Part shown: piece by piece, positions 1-9,320 of the stretch
Position numbering within the stretch: position 1 is the stretch's first letter
How the letters are laid out: each line of letters begins with the position of its first letter
Assembly: GCF_900116635.1 (NCBI RefSeq)
Contig: NZ_FPBJ01000008.1
Span: 37,770-101,769 of the forward strand
Direction of reading: 5' to 3'
DNA length: 64,000 bases
Source of the DNA: Xenorhabdus koppenhoeferi
Lineage (GTDB): Bacteria > Pseudomonadota > Gammaproteobacteria > Enterobacterales > Enterobacteriaceae
Program-made: the position numbers and the translations under genes
The notes under the pieces: generated by a model
What the model was told of the DNA's origin: nothing
Databases searched by the model: none
What the model saw: the letters and a program-made list of their open reading frames with translations, nothing else

Positions 1-995
1 AATGCACTACCATTCCACAAGAAAATCTCTATCTCCCGGGCACAGATTTCGTCGATCGAGTAATGATTGAAAATAATCGACCTAATACTGTCCTGCGTTC
101 CATGCAAACCTTACTAAATCATGGTCGTCTGGCCGGAACAGGTTATCTCTCAATTTTGCCGGTAGATCAGGGAGTCGAGCATTCTGCCAGTGCATCTTTT
201 GCCGCCAATCCACTTTATTTTGATCCTAAAAATATTGTTGAATTGGCAATTGAGGCAGGTTGTAACTGTGTTGCTTCAACTTATGGTGTCCTCGCATCTG
301 TTTCTCGCCGTTATGCCCATAAAATCCCGTTTCTGGTAAAGCTCAATCATAACGAGGCATTAACCTATCCAACCCAATATGATCAAACTTTATATGCCAG
401 CGTCGGGCAAGCATTTAACATGGGTGCAGTCGCAGTCGGGGCAACTATTTATTATGGCTCTCCCGAATCACGTCGCCAAATAGAAGAAATTTCAGCTGCT
501 TTCGAACGTGCTCACGAGTTAGGTATGGTTACCGTGTTATGGGCCTATCTACGGAATTCAGCGTTCAAGAAGGATGGCGTTGATTATCATACTAGTGCCG
601 ATTTAACGGGTCAGGCAAATCATCTGGCAGCAACAATAGGTGCCGATATCATTAAACAAAAAATGGCAGAAACCAACGGTGGTTATACAACCATTGGGTT
701 TGGGCATACTGATAAACGTGTCTATAGCAATTTGACTACTGAGCATCCGATTGATCTGGTTCGCTATCAACTGGCTAACTGTTACATGGGACGCGCTGGA
801 TTAATCAACTCTGGGGGTGCTTCCGGAGATAACGATCTGAGTGATTCAGTTCGCACAGCTGTTATCAATAAACGGGCTGGAGGGATGGGATTGATCCTTG
901 GCCGCAAAGCGTTCAAGAAATCAATGAAAGAAGGTGTTGAGTTAATTCACTCCGTTCAGGATGTCTATCTCGACACGAATATTACTATCGCCTAA
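1..995 (+). CDS. fbaB: Class I fructose-bisphosphate aldolase FbaB (5' end outside the window)
   Basis: Cleaves fructose-1,6-bisphosphate to dihydroxyacetone phosphate and glyceraldehyde-3-phosphate in the cytoplasm, by a Schiff-base mechanism (DhnA-type class I family). The reading frame is open from position 3. The codons before the ATG at 63 encode [11 protein letters not shown] and FVDRV, which align with the E. coli FbaB N-terminus, so the true start lies upstream and about 20 residues are missing. Motifs such as [19 protein letters not shown] and [10 protein letters not shown] are near-identical to E. coli, and the last contains the likely Schiff-base lysine region. It converges with thiD, with a shared hairpin between them. 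Confidence 0.96.
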   Translation, partial: CTTIPQENLYLPGTDFVDRVMIENNRPNTVLRSMQTLLNHGRLAGTGYLSILPVDQGVEHSASASFAANPLYFDPKNIVELAIEAGCNCVASTYGVLASVSRRYAHKIPFLVKLNHNEALTYPTQYDQTLYASVGQAFNMGAVAVGATIYYGSPESRRQIEEISAAFERAHELGMVTVLWAYLRNSAFKKDGVDYHTSADLTGQANHLAATIGADIIKQKMAETNGGYTTIGFGHTDKRVYSNLTTEHPIDLVRYQLANCYMGRAGLINSGGASGDNDLSDSVRTAVINKRAGGMGLILGRKAFKKSMKEGVELIHSVQDVYLDTNITIA

Positions 996-1051
996 TCAAG
1001 CTTTTTTATTCATCGTTACCCGATGGATTTCAGGAGATAGGTATATTTCAC

Positions 1052-1075
1052 AATGGGGATACTGGTATCCCCATT
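1052..1075. terminator. Hairpin between convergent fbaB and thiD
   Basis: Perfect 10-bp stem (AATGGGGATA / TATCCCCATT) with a 4-nt loop, placed between the converging stop codons. There is no strong T-run on either side, so the terminator role rests on position and stem quality. Confidence 0.6.
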
Positions 1076-1102
1076 ATTCAATAACAATCCTATCTTTCTA
1101 AT

Positions 1103-1900
1103 TCACCACCATTGATGAAAATGATGCACAGGACCAATCCCCTGACCAACGCCAAGAGTATCTGCCTGTGCCAGCGCATTTTGCAAGTATGCTTTTGCAG
1201 AAGGTAAAGTGCTTTGCCAATCGGAATAACGTGGGCGTAATGCAGCAAGTGCCGCAGAAAATGTACAACCGGTACCATGAGTATGTCGGGTATTCACTCT
1301 GGGCGCGGTAAAACGCCACTCTCCTTCATGGGTAAAAAGCCAATCCGGGCTTTCTTCATTGTTCAAATGACCGCCTTTCAGTAAAACCGCCTGACATCCC
1401 ATTAAAAGTAATTCTCTTCCCTGCTGTAGCATCTCCTTTTCTGTCTCCGCAGGATTACATTTCAGTATGGCGGCTGCTTCGGGCAAATTAGGAGTGATCA
1501 AAGAAACGATTGGCAGTAATTGCTCTATCATTGCCGCAATGGCTTCTGGTAATAGCAAAGGATCACCACTCTTTGCCACCATAACGGTATCTAATACAAT
1601 GTGGGAAACTGGATAACGGCGTAATGATTCTGCAACTACAGCGATATTGGCCGAATTGGATAACATGCCAATTTTAGCGCTGTCTATTTTAACATCCGAA
1701 AATACGGATTCTAGCTGGGCAGAAACAAAGAGAGGATCAATATCATAAACCGATTGGACTCCTCTTGTATTTTGGGCAACCAATGCGGTTATGACCGTTG
1801 TACCGTAAGCGCCAAGTGCGGAGAAGGTTTTTAAATCAGCTTGAATGCCGGCACCACCGCTGGGATCAGTCCCTGCGATAGTTAGTGAGTTAATTCTCAT
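1103..1900 (-). CDS. thiD: Hydroxymethylpyrimidine/phosphomethylpyrimidine kinase ThiD
   Basis: Phosphorylates HMP to HMP-P and then HMP-PP in the pyrimidine branch of thiamine diphosphate synthesis. The 265 residues match the family length (E. coli 266). The N-terminus carries AGTDPSGGAGIQADLK (ribokinase-fold substrate loop) and the C-terminus GTGCTFSAALAAL (anion hole and catalytic region). The ATG at 1900 has an AGGAGT ribosome site 8 bases upstream. It stands alone with a TPP riboswitch in its leader, so it is expected to be shut off when thiamine diphosphate is plentiful. In E. coli thiD follows thiM, which is absent here. Confidence 0.95.
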   Translation of the reverse strand: MRINSLTIAGTDPSGGAGIQADLKTFSALGAYGTTVITALVAQNTRGVQSVYDIDPLFVSAQLESVFSDVKIDSAKIGMLSNSANIAVVAESLRRYPVSHIVLDTVMVAKSGDPLLLPEAIAAMIEQLLPIVSLITPNLPEAAAILKCNPAETEKEMLQQGRELLLMGCQAVLLKGGHLNNEESPDWLFTHEGEWRFTAPRVNTRHTHGTGCTFSAALAALRPRYSDWQSTLPSAKAYLQNALAQADTLGVGQGIGPVHHFHQWW

Positions 1901-1935
1901 GATGGTGACTCCTATTCACCAGAAAAAGAAAAGTG

Positions 1936-1956
1936 GGTATCAAAATAAAAGATACC
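1936..1956 (-). promoter_or_regulatory. Expression-platform hairpin of the thiD riboswitch
   Basis: Six-bp stem GGTATC/GATACC between the aptamer and the thiD start, followed on the minus strand by a T-rich run. It may be the terminator or anti-terminator arm of the TPP switch. Confidence 0.5.
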
Positions 1957-1961
1957 ATGAC

Positions 1962-2033
1962 TTCCCTACGCTGGCATTATCCAGATCAGGTAATACGGGT
2001 ACTTCTCAGTTCAATCAAAGAACGCCCCGAGCC
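1962..2033 (-). promoter_or_regulatory. TPP (THI element) riboswitch upstream of thiD
   Basis: On the minus strand the leader contains CTGAGA, then ACCTGATCTGGATAATGCC and GCGTAGGGAA, which are the conserved core of the thiamine-pyrophosphate aptamer. A GGGGCG/GCC closing segment lies at the 5' side. The element sits 60 to 130 bases upstream of thiD in the sense orientation, as expected for thiamine feedback control. Confidence 0.95.
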
Positions 2034-2071
2034 AAATAAAAATCACTCTATTAGTATCCCAATAGAGTGAT
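2034..2071 (-). terminator. Rho-independent terminator downstream of the csp gene
   Basis: Perfect 11-bp stem (ATCACTCTATT / AATAGAGTGAT) with an 8-nt loop. On the minus strand it is followed by TTTTATTTGG. It separates the csp transcript from the thiD leader. Confidence 0.85.
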
Positions 2072-2162
2072 ATTTGCAATAGATTATCGTCAGATAATGA
2101 AACTAAAATAACGATAAATATATTTGGTCAGAAGTTAAATACCAACCAAAATAAATTTATTA

Positions 2163-2372
2163 CTATAAAATTGTGACGTTTGCGGCAGCAGGGCCTTTAG
2201 GACCATCCTGTATTTCAAACTCAACTTGCTGGCCTTCAGATAATGTTTTAAATCCATCTTTCATAATTGCAGAAAAATGTACAAATACATCTTTGCTACC
2301 ATCAGCTGGAGTAATAAAACCAAAACCTTTTGACTCGTTGAACCACTTCACAGTACCAGTGATTTTTGCCAT
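2163..2372 (-). CDS. CspC/CspE-type cold-shock protein (RNA chaperone)
   Basis: A single cold-shock domain of 69 residues, the family's normal size, that binds single-stranded RNA/DNA and acts as an antiterminator and RNA chaperone. RNP1 (KGFGFI) and RNP2 (VFVHF) are intact. The start chosen is the ATG at 2372 ([11 protein letters not shown]), preceded by AAGGAAAT; a longer frame extends upstream but has no family counterpart. It resembles E. coli CspC (MAKIKGQVKWF) and CspE about equally, so no symbol is given. It has its own terminator. Confidence 0.93.
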   Translation of the reverse strand: MAKITGTVKWFNESKGFGFITPADGSKDVFVHFSAIMKDGFKTLSEGQQVEFEIQDGPKGPAAANVTIL

Positions 2373-3150
2373 TTCAAAAATTTCCTTTGAATCACTTAAT
2401 TCGCCGATTGACATGAAAATAAACAAATTAGTATTCGTTGCTGTTATTTATTAACAGAACTATACTCCGTTTACCCATGTGTTTTATCACATACTCTTTA
2501 TATAATCGCAAGCCATTTTTTTCAGGTGCTGGAGCCAACGCACATATTTGAAAATCTTAACACCTATTCTGATTTTAAATTATACAACAATCTTTAATCA
2601 ACCTAACCATATGAATATACACAAAAATAAAAATTCAACCCAAAGAAACAACTTTAATTAAGCTAATATATAATGCTGTTTTTTGCGCCTATTGCAGAGT
2701 AGAATAGAGAGTTATCATGGCCCAGAATCCATTTTCGATAACTATAAAGTTATCACTAATTACATTCAACTCTTGATTAACATAAAATATAAACATCTTG
2801 CATATAATCAGACTACTTTTTTGTTTATCATTTATTAAATATTATTCAATAATAATATTTTTATCTTTACACCATATATGGATAAACAACTTTATAAGAT
2901 TTATAAAGTCTGAAGTTTGTCATTTAGCCACTTCATATGTTCTACTAATGACACTATTTCTATGAAATAATTCATATCAAGTGACTTTAATTTATCCTTA
3001 ATCATATGACAAACCTCTTACTTACTTATGAGTCAGTAAGCTATGATAAAACGCATAATAGCCTTTAAGATTAGGCTAAAAATGGAGGAATACTGATAAT
3101 AATCAGCCGGGCATAATACCCAGCTGAAAATACGCTGAATAGATTAACAA
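2373..3150. other. Long AT-rich region upstream of the csp gene
   Basis: About 780 bases without a convincing gene. It should hold the csp promoter and leader, since cold-shock genes often have long structured leaders. Repeated 7-mers occur at 2710-2716 (AGTTATC), 2737-2743 (GATAACT) and 2748-2754 (AGTTATC), allowing two mutually exclusive hairpins. The aroP terminator lies at its far end. Confidence 0.5.
3104..3126 (-). terminator. Probable terminator of aroP
   Basis: Stem CAGCTGGG / CCCGGCTG (one G-T pair) with a 7-nt loop, 25 bases downstream of the aroP stop codon on the minus strand. The following run is only moderately T-rich. Confidence 0.6.
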
Positions 3151-4512
3151 TTAAGCAGATTTTTTCTTTACTTTGACTACTAAGTAACCCAGCCATAATA
3201 CACCAATCCAGAATGGCATTAAAATAACTGAAATACTAATTGATGGCATCATCAGAATAATAACAAGAATGAACACCAGAAATGCTAAACACAGGTAGTT
3301 TCCAAACGGGTACCACAATGCCCGGAATTTTGTCTTAGTGCCTTCATTATTCTTAGCTTCGCGGAATTTTAGATGGGCAAGGCAAATCATAATCCAGTTA
3401 ATAACCAACGTTGTTACCACCAATGCCATCAACAACTCAAATGCTTTACCCGGTATAACATAATTAATCAGTACACCCATTGATGTTGCTAACGCTGATA
3501 ACCCAATAGATAAAACAGGTACACTACGTTTATTCACTTTGGTCAGAATGCGGGGCGCGTTGCCTTGTTTAGCCAAACCATAAAGCATCCGGCTATTACA
3601 ATATACGCCACTGTTATAAACAGATAATGCTGCCGTTAATACAACCATATTCAGGATATTCGCCACCCAAAAGCTATCCAGATCATGGAAAATTAAAACA
3701 AATGGGCTACCACCTTCTACTACATTCCCCCAAGGATAAAGTGAAAGCAGAATAGCCAGTGAGCCGATGTAAAACAGTAGGATTCGATAAACGACTTGAT
3801 TGGTTGCTTTTGGAATATTTTCCTCAGGATTTTCCGCCTCTGCCGCAGTGATCCCTACCGTTTCTAATCCACCAAACGAAAACATGATTACCGCCATCGC
3901 CATGATCAAGCCGGAAACCCCATTAGGCATAAAACCGCCCTGCTGCCATAAATTGGTGACGCTTGCCTGTGGCCCGCCACTACCGCTGATCAGCAAATAG
4001 CTTCCAAAGAAAATCATGCCGATAATCGCAGTAACTTTAATGATAGAGAACCAGAATTCAGTTTCACCGTATAATCGAACATTAATCAAATTAATAAGAT
4101 TTATCAGCACAAAAAATATTGCGGCGGAAACCCATGTCGGAATTTCCGGCCACCAATATTGGATATAAATGCCTACGGCCGTTAGTTCTGCCATTCCGAC
4201 CAGAATGAACATTGCCCAATAATTCCAACCCGATAAAAAACCAGCAAAATCGCCCCAGTATTTATAAGCAAAGTGGCTAAATGACCCTGCGACTGGCTCC
4301 TCTACGACCATCTCACCCAATTGGCGCATAATCAAGAATGCAATAAATCCACCAATTGCATACCCAAGTAGTACTGAAGGCCCTGCCATTTTGATGGTTT
4401 GGGCTATACCTAAAAATAGCCCTGTACCTACTGCACCACCGAGAGCAATAAGTTGAATATGCCTGTTCTTTAAACCACGCTTAAGCGCGGATTGTTCTTG
4501 TTGTCCTGCCAT
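3151..4512 (-). CDS. aroP: Aromatic amino acid permease AroP-type
   Basis: Inner-membrane APC-family proton symporter for phenylalanine, tyrosine and tryptophan. The 453 residues give about 12 hydrophobic segments. The N-terminal block LKRGLKNRHIQLIALGGAVG and the stretch EEPVAGSFSHFAYKYWG are nearly identical to E. coli AroP, as are NSGVYCNSRMLYGLA and FSFGGLETVGITAAEA. The ATG at 4512 follows an AGAGGA ribosome site. The related PheP shares many motifs, so the exact aromatic specificity is inferred. It appears monocistronic. I saw no clear TyrR box upstream. Confidence 0.87.
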   Translation of the reverse strand: MAGQQEQSALKRGLKNRHIQLIALGGAVGTGLFLGIAQTIKMAGPSVLLGYAIGGFIAFLIMRQLGEMVVEEPVAGSFSHFAYKYWGDFAGFLSGWNYWAMFILVGMAELTAVGIYIQYWWPEIPTWVSAAIFFVLINLINLINVRLYGETEFWFSIIKVTAIIGMIFFGSYLLISGSGGPQASVTNLWQQGGFMPNGVSGLIMAMAVIMFSFGGLETVGITAAEAENPEENIPKATNQVVYRILLFYIGSLAILLSLYPWGNVVEGGSPFVLIFHDLDSFWVANILNMVVLTAALSVYNSGVYCNSRMLYGLAKQGNAPRILTKVNKRSVPVLSIGLSALATSMGVLINYVIPGKAFELLMALVVTTLVINWIMICLAHLKFREAKNNEGTKTKFRALWYPFGNYLCLAFLVFILVIILMMPSISISVILMPFWIGVLWLGYLVVKVKKKSA

Positions 4513-5162
4513 TTAGTCCTCTTTTTGCGGTGCTTAGAATCCGTCTCATTAAAAGTTATTCTATTTGTTTTTTTGAACCTGAGTATTTTTTGAGTCTGAA
4601 AAGAGCAAGGAATCACCCCACTCTCCCAATTTTCATAAAATTTGTCGAACTTAAATTGTCTCAACTATCATAAATTTTGGTTATGTGCTGATTTAACTCG
4701 ATATTTAGTCTATTAATTAGAATTAGATGGATATTAAAACACCATTTACAAAGAATGAATACCATGGATGTATGTTAACACACATACATTCAGGATAATG
4801 ATTGAGATAGAGATCAAAAAGGTATGTAGCGGGTATATGTAGCGGGTAATAGAACAAACACCTAATTCACATTTTCCATTGCCTCGTTCACAAAGCATAT
4901 CTAATTCCAGCAAATACAAAAACAGACATACTACTATTAGGCACAATTATTAGGCACAATGTTAAAATCACTTTTTTATTTTTCAATTCAACCACCTTGG
5001 GATAATTTCATTGTAGTTAACATCCTAGTGAAATAGGATAAAAAGTTTTTACGCTCGGAAGCACCTAGTTTTATTATTGCCACTGCCCACAATGATGGGT
5101 TTTGTCATCTTGAAAAGAAGTTGTGTATACTTCTCCCCACCTTTAACCAATTTAAAATTTTA
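4513..5162. other. Intergenic region with two 13-bp tandem duplications
   Basis: No convincing gene. It holds the divergent upstream regions of aroP and the AraC-type regulator. Two perfect head-to-tail 13-mers occur: TATGTAGCGGGTA at 4823-4848 and TATTAGGCACAAT at 4935-4960. Confidence 0.6.
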
Positions 5163-5549
5163 ATGCCACAAGATAACCACTTAGCACTTGTATGCGCACT
5201 GAGTAAATGGATAGAAAACCATCTTGGCCGTGTCATTCATCTTGAAGAGCTTGCTGCTTACTCTGGCTATTCCCTTTGGCACATGCAGAAAATATTCAAA
5301 GAAGTCACAGGGATATCGCTTGGAAAGTACATAAGGCAACGGCGCTTGGCTGGCGCAGTTTCTCTGCTGAGAAACAGTTCTTTGCCTATTTTTGATATAG
5401 CTTTGGATTTCGGCTTCGGATCTCAATCTCATTTCACATATATGTTCCGTAAAGAATATGGCATTACACCTTATGATTTTCGTCAGAGCATAGATATAGA
5501 ACTTGAAGTGAAGCTCCCATTGCATCTGACCTATGACTGTCAATCATGA
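5163..5549 (+). CDS. AraC-family regulator of the MarA/SoxS/RamA size class
   Basis: A 128-residue protein consisting almost entirely of the AraC DNA-binding domain, with two helix-turn-helix units. The first contains LEELAAYSGYSLWHMQKIF; the second contains IFDIALDFGFGSQSHFTYMF followed by the family signature RKEYGITPYDF. KYIRQRRL links them as in MarA and SoxS. It lacks a ligand-binding domain, so like those proteins it is probably controlled by its level. The ATG at 5163 is preferred; a TTG at 5121 would add 14 residues unlike the family, and neither has a strong ribosome site. Targets are unknown. Confidence 0.85.
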   Translation: MPQDNHLALVCALSKWIENHLGRVIHLEELAAYSGYSLWHMQKIFKEVTGISLGKYIRQRRLAGAVSLLRNSSLPIFDIALDFGFGSQSHFTYMFRKEYGITPYDFRQSIDIELEVKLPLHLTYDCQS

Positions 5550-5640
5550 GGTAAATATCATCAGCGGCCACTTATCTCGGCCGCCTTACTTACTTTCCAT
5601 TTTTAATGTCTCTTCTACCCCAACAAATGGTTGCACTCTA

Positions 5641-5770
5641 TATTCATCATCTCTCAAGTTGCAGCTTTGTTGGCTACCCTAACTCACTCCTCCGTTTTTT
5701 ATAAACATACGGTTAACTATGTTCCTCAGGAGCCTTCTCAAGAGAATAAGTGCTGCATTTTGAAATTCAT
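5641..5770. repeat. Degenerate ERIC-like element
   Basis: Left part (CTCTCAAGTTGCAGCTTTG, TTGGCTACC, CTCACTC) and right part (CTATGTTCCTCAGGAGC) follow the ERIC layout, but the centre and right end have drifted from the three well-preserved copies in this window. It lies between the AraC-type gene and amiD. Confidence 0.6.
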
Positions 5771-5800
5771 GTATCTACATTCAAGAGAATTAAGCATAAA

Positions 5801-6637
5801 TTATCCTTGATATTTTTCGACCAAAGCCAAAGCAATCGCTTCAGTTTCAGCATCAGGTGTACCATTAATATCGGATGGACGAAAATGCATCTGAAATGCC
5901 TGAATCGTTTTATGCGTTTCATTATCCAGTATCCCTGTTTGAGGAATTTTATAACCATACCGAAACAGTGCCTTCTGTATTGAAATCACTGATGCAGGCA
6001 TATCAGGACTTCTTCCAGCCAAATATTTATTAACAGTCCCATGATCAGGCCAAGCACCAATCCCTTGCTCATAAAGTAACTGCCATGGGAAAACTGGACC
6101 GGGATCTTTTTTTCTAAGTGGAGCTATATCACTGTGACCAACAACATTGACCGCCTTAATTTGATATCGCTGAATAATATCTTTGGCCAATCTAATCACT
6201 GCATCGATTTGCGATAGATGATATAAACACCACTCTTTTTTAATAAACTGTTGCTTAAAACCACAATTAACAATTTCAATACCAATAGAGTAATGGTTTA
6301 GACCTTGATATCCATTCCATTCACTTTTTCCTGCATGCCATGCTCTTTGCTTTTCTGAGACTAATTGGAAAATAATCGGCTCTTTATTTTCATATTTTGC
6401 CTGAGATGGAATGAGGTAATGTGCACTAACATTACCTCCCGTTAATGCCTGCAAAGATCTTCTATCATTTAAAGCAGTATAATGCAAAACAAGGAATTTA
6501 ATCGAATCAATATCCTGATTGGTCGAATAAGGATAAGAATAATCGACAATATAACCATTTCTCTCTTCTCGCTCAGGAGAATAAGAACAACCAACTAACA
6601 GAGTAATAAATGCACATGCCATTAATTTTTTTATCAT
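5801..6637 (-). CDS. amiD: N-acetylmuramoyl-L-alanine amidase AmiD (lipoprotein)
   Basis: Outer-membrane zinc amidase that cuts the MurNAc-L-Ala bond in peptidoglycan and anhydro-muropeptides. The preferred start at 6637 gives MIKKLMACAFITLLVGC, a lipoprotein signal with lipobox LVGC and Cys17; a start at 6664 would add nine residues. The amidase_2 domain shows VLHYTA near the first zinc histidine and VVGHSDIAPLRKKDPGPVF around the second. The C-terminus (about 200-270) is a peptidoglycan-binding fold with AFQMHFRPSDINGTPDAETE, close to E. coli AmiD. Length 278 versus 276 in E. coli. Confidence 0.94.
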   Translation of the reverse strand: MIKKLMACAFITLLVGCSYSPEREERNGYIVDYSYPYSTNQDIDSIKFLVLHYTALNDRRSLQALTGGNVSAHYLIPSQAKYENKEPIIFQLVSEKQRAWHAGKSEWNGYQGLNHYSIGIEIVNCGFKQQFIKKEWCLYHLSQIDAVIRLAKDIIQRYQIKAVNVVGHSDIAPLRKKDPGPVFPWQLLYEQGIGAWPDHGTVNKYLAGRSPDMPASVISIQKALFRYGYKIPQTGILDNETHKTIQAFQMHFRPSDINGTPDAETEAIALALVEKYQG

Positions 6638-6734
6638 GTTCGAGTTGCTAATCTTGAAATCCATTGTGTATATATAATAGATGAAACTAAAGAAGATGTG
6701 ATGTTTTTTAGTTTCAGACAGGATCTAACGTACA

Positions 6735-6781
6735 AATAAAAGCCGGACATTCAAGGAATAGTCGAATATCCGGCTTTTATG
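6735..6781. terminator. Bidirectional-type terminator downstream of the YaaJ-like gene
   Basis: Stem AAAAGCCGGA with TCCGGCTTTT enclosing a smaller ATTC/GAAT stem, flanked by A-run and T-run so it can work on both strands. It separates the symporter gene from amiD. Confidence 0.85.
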
Positions 6782-6904
6782 ATTATCCTATATGAATAAC
6801 GTTCTGTTATTCATATTCCAATTGTCTTTCAAATATTGCTTTATTGGTTACGCGATAATCTGAAATCTGTTGGATATAAACCCCTAACTTCCAATATCCA
6901 GCAA

Positions 6905-8353
6905 TTACGTCTTCTGATTATTATTCAACATATCATTATCCCAAATACCCTTTTCAACTTGCTGCTGAATTTCTGGATAATCCTTGATATTGAATGTTGG
7001 TAACTGCCCCGATTTTCTCTGCTGGTTATAATCTTTGACAAGCTTCATTGCGATACCTGACAACAAGAATATCGCAATCAAGTTAACAGTAGCCATACAT
7101 GCCATCGATACATTAGCCATATTCCAAACTAAAGGAACATCCGCTAATGTGCCAAACATAACCATTCCCAGTGATGCCAAGCGCAGGATAAATAAGCCCG
7201 CAGTGTGGTTACGCTCAAGGAATATCATATTACTTTCAGCATAAGCGTAATTAGCAATGATAGATGTAAAGGCGAAGAAGAAAATAGCAATAGCAATGAA
7301 TGTCGTTCCCCAATGTCCAACAGCCGATGAGAGTGCCCGCTGAGTCAATTCAATTCCGCTGATAGCAGTAATATTTTCGTTAAGAACACCAGAAGAGAGG
7401 ATGATGACCGCGGTGGCGCTACAGATAACGATGGTATCCATAAACACCCCTAACATCTGCACATAGCCTTGCGAAACCGGATGCGGTGGGTATGGAGAAG
7501 CCGATGCCGCAGCGTTTGGAGCAGAACCCATTCCCGCTTCATTCGAGAACAATCCACGTTGAACACCCTGCAACATTGCCTGAGAAATGCCATAACCTAA
7601 TGTTCCGGCTATTGCTTCCTGAAGACCAAAAGCACTCTTGATAATTAATGCAAATACTTCTGGAATACGTTCAATATTGTGACCAACAACCCAAAGTGCC
7701 AGTATGAAATAGGCAATCGCCATAAACGGTACAACAAATTCCGCGACTTTGGCGATGGAGCGCAACCCGCCGAAAATAATTACACCGCTAGTGATGACTA
7801 ATACAATACCAACATAAAATGGTTTAATATTAAAAGCAAAAGCAGCCGCTTCCGCAATTGAACTTGCCTGAACAGCATTAAATACAAGACCAAACGCGAG
7901 AATAAGAAAGAATGAAAACAGAATCCCCATCCATCGCTTCTTCAACCCTTTTTCCATATAGTAAGCAGGGCCACCGCGATAATTTCCTTGATCGTCTTTC
8001 GTCTTGTACAACTGAGCAAGCGTGCTTTCAACAAAGGCAGTCGCCATACCAATAAATGCCACTACCCACATCCAGAAAACAGCCCCTGGCCCACCAGCAG
8101 TAATTGCAATAGCGACTCCTGCTAAGTTACCGGTTCCCACACGAGCAGCAAGGCTGGTACATAAAGCCTGAAAAGATGAAATACCAGAGCTATCTGATTT
8201 ATTACTATTTTTCAGAACTGAAAACATGTGACCAAAATGACGAAGCTGTATAAAACCAGAACGCAATGTGAAGTAAAGGCCAACCCCGAGGAGCAAGTAT
8301 ATTAGTACATAGTCCCAAAGAATATTGTTAATGAAGTTAATCAGATCCGTCAA
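6905..8353 (-). CDS. Sodium:alanine/glycine symporter, AGCS family (YaaJ-like)
   Basis: Inner-membrane Na+-coupled amino acid transporter of 482 residues with about 11 hydrophobic segments. SFQALCTSLAARVGTGNLAG and NEAGMGSAPNAAASAS are the AGCS signatures, and the whole protein aligns end to end with E. coli YaaJ (476). Alanine or glycine is the usual substrate of the family; the substrate here is inferred. It appears to be a single-gene unit with a strong terminator downstream and a gene-poor AT-rich region upstream. Confidence 0.9.
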   Translation of the reverse strand: MTDLINFINNILWDYVLIYLLLGVGLYFTLRSGFIQLRHFGHMFSVLKNSNKSDSSGISSFQALCTSLAARVGTGNLAGVAIAITAGGPGAVFWMWVVAFIGMATAFVESTLAQLYKTKDDQGNYRGGPAYYMEKGLKKRWMGILFSFFLILAFGLVFNAVQASSIAEAAAFAFNIKPFYVGIVLVITSGVIIFGGLRSIAKVAEFVVPFMAIAYFILALWVVGHNIERIPEVFALIIKSAFGLQEAIAGTLGYGISQAMLQGVQRGLFSNEAGMGSAPNAAASASPYPPHPVSQGYVQMLGVFMDTIVICSATAVIILSSGVLNENITAISGIELTQRALSSAVGHWGTTFIAIAIFFFAFTSIIANYAYAESNMIFLERNHTAGLFILRLASLGMVMFGTLADVPLVWNMANVSMACMATVNLIAIFLLSGIAMKLVKDYNQQRKSGQLPTFNIKDYPEIQQQVEKGIWDNDMLNNNQKT

Positions 8354-9125
8354 GATATTTTCCCCTTACTAATTAGCAAACATTATCTGACCATAATGCA
8401 GTATCCGCCGAAATTTTATTGTGCTTAATTTCCTTTATAATTAACAAGTAACACAAGGCTGTATACAAGAAACACAGAGATACTAGTCAGTAAAACGGAA
8501 AGAATGTAACACAATATCTATTTCAATGGGTAACTTTTAATGAAATTTTTACATTTAGTTTAGCGTTCGTGAACATTTACATTAATACTCATAAATGCAT
8601 CATTCCCTATTTCAAGCCTATTAATCGTATATTATGAATAATTGGCATGAGCTAACTTCTTTGCTAAATATAAGCAAACAATATGAATCAATTAACAACC
8701 AAACTTAAAATGGAAGCAATTTTATAACCAAAATGAAACTAATTTAAAACAACGCCAATATAATAACCATACAAAAAACATGTGTTAATTTAAAGTTATT
8801 AGCGCTATGTCATATGCGTACATTAAACAAATTTAGATAGTTACTCTCCGTCATATCACCTAAGTTGTAATAACCTAGTCAATTAAAAACATAAAAATAA
8901 TTACAAAATTTAATGTTGAACTCTCTAATATTTCTGAAAACATATAGCAATGTTTTTCTCAAAATGAGATTATTAAATTTTAATACTGTGATAGTTGGAA
9001 AAAGCCACCATACCGTATTAAAATTTTTGATTGTTATTTTTGCAGCAGGAAACAGCAATAACAAGTTAATGACATGTTAATATTCCACTATCTGGCTATC
9101 AGATAATCTGCAAGCGAGGTTATAA
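8354..9125. other. Gene-free AT-rich stretch
   Basis: About 770 very AT-rich bases. I see no open frame with a ribosome site or a recognisable protein and no strong dyads. It presumably holds the symporter promoter and marks the left edge of the accessory region. Confidence 0.5.
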
Positions 9126-9128
9126 GTG

Positions 9129-9320
9129 ATGTTAGAGCGAAAAAGAAAAAATCCCGCAGACAACATACTGCCAAAAAGAGTTTATAGAGGAAAATCAAAG
9201 TATGAGTACCATCCTGCCACAGGTGGTTCAATCTCTATCTGTTGTTTAAACTCACCAGTGTCGGTTGTTTGGAAAGAGTACAATAAAATTGTCGAAAAAA
9301 TAGAAAAAAACAGCACATAG
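9129..9320 (+). pseudogene. N-terminal remnant of a phage tyrosine integrase
   Basis: Sixty-three residues (MLERKRKNPADNILPKRVY, then GKSKYEYHP.TGG and a conserved VSVVWKEY segment) look like the short N-terminal arm-binding region of phage-type tyrosine recombinases, which typically read R+NP.D..PPRVYRGKS.YE..P..GG. The frame stops at 9320, before any core-binding or catalytic domain, and I find no R-H-R-Y catalytic motifs downstream. It is either a decayed prophage integrase start or a free-standing small protein made from this domain. A GAGG ribosome site lies 12 bases upstream. Family assignment is from memory of related sequences. Confidence 0.55.

Noticed and set aside
4746..4946. 66-codon minus-strand frame with hydrophobic start
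   Set aside because: It spans the tandem duplications, has no ribosome site and no recognisable family; likely chance in AT-rich DNA.
8879..9064. 61-codon minus-strand frame in the gene-free stretch
   Set aside because: Phe/Leu/Asn-rich from base composition, no ribosome site and no similarity.
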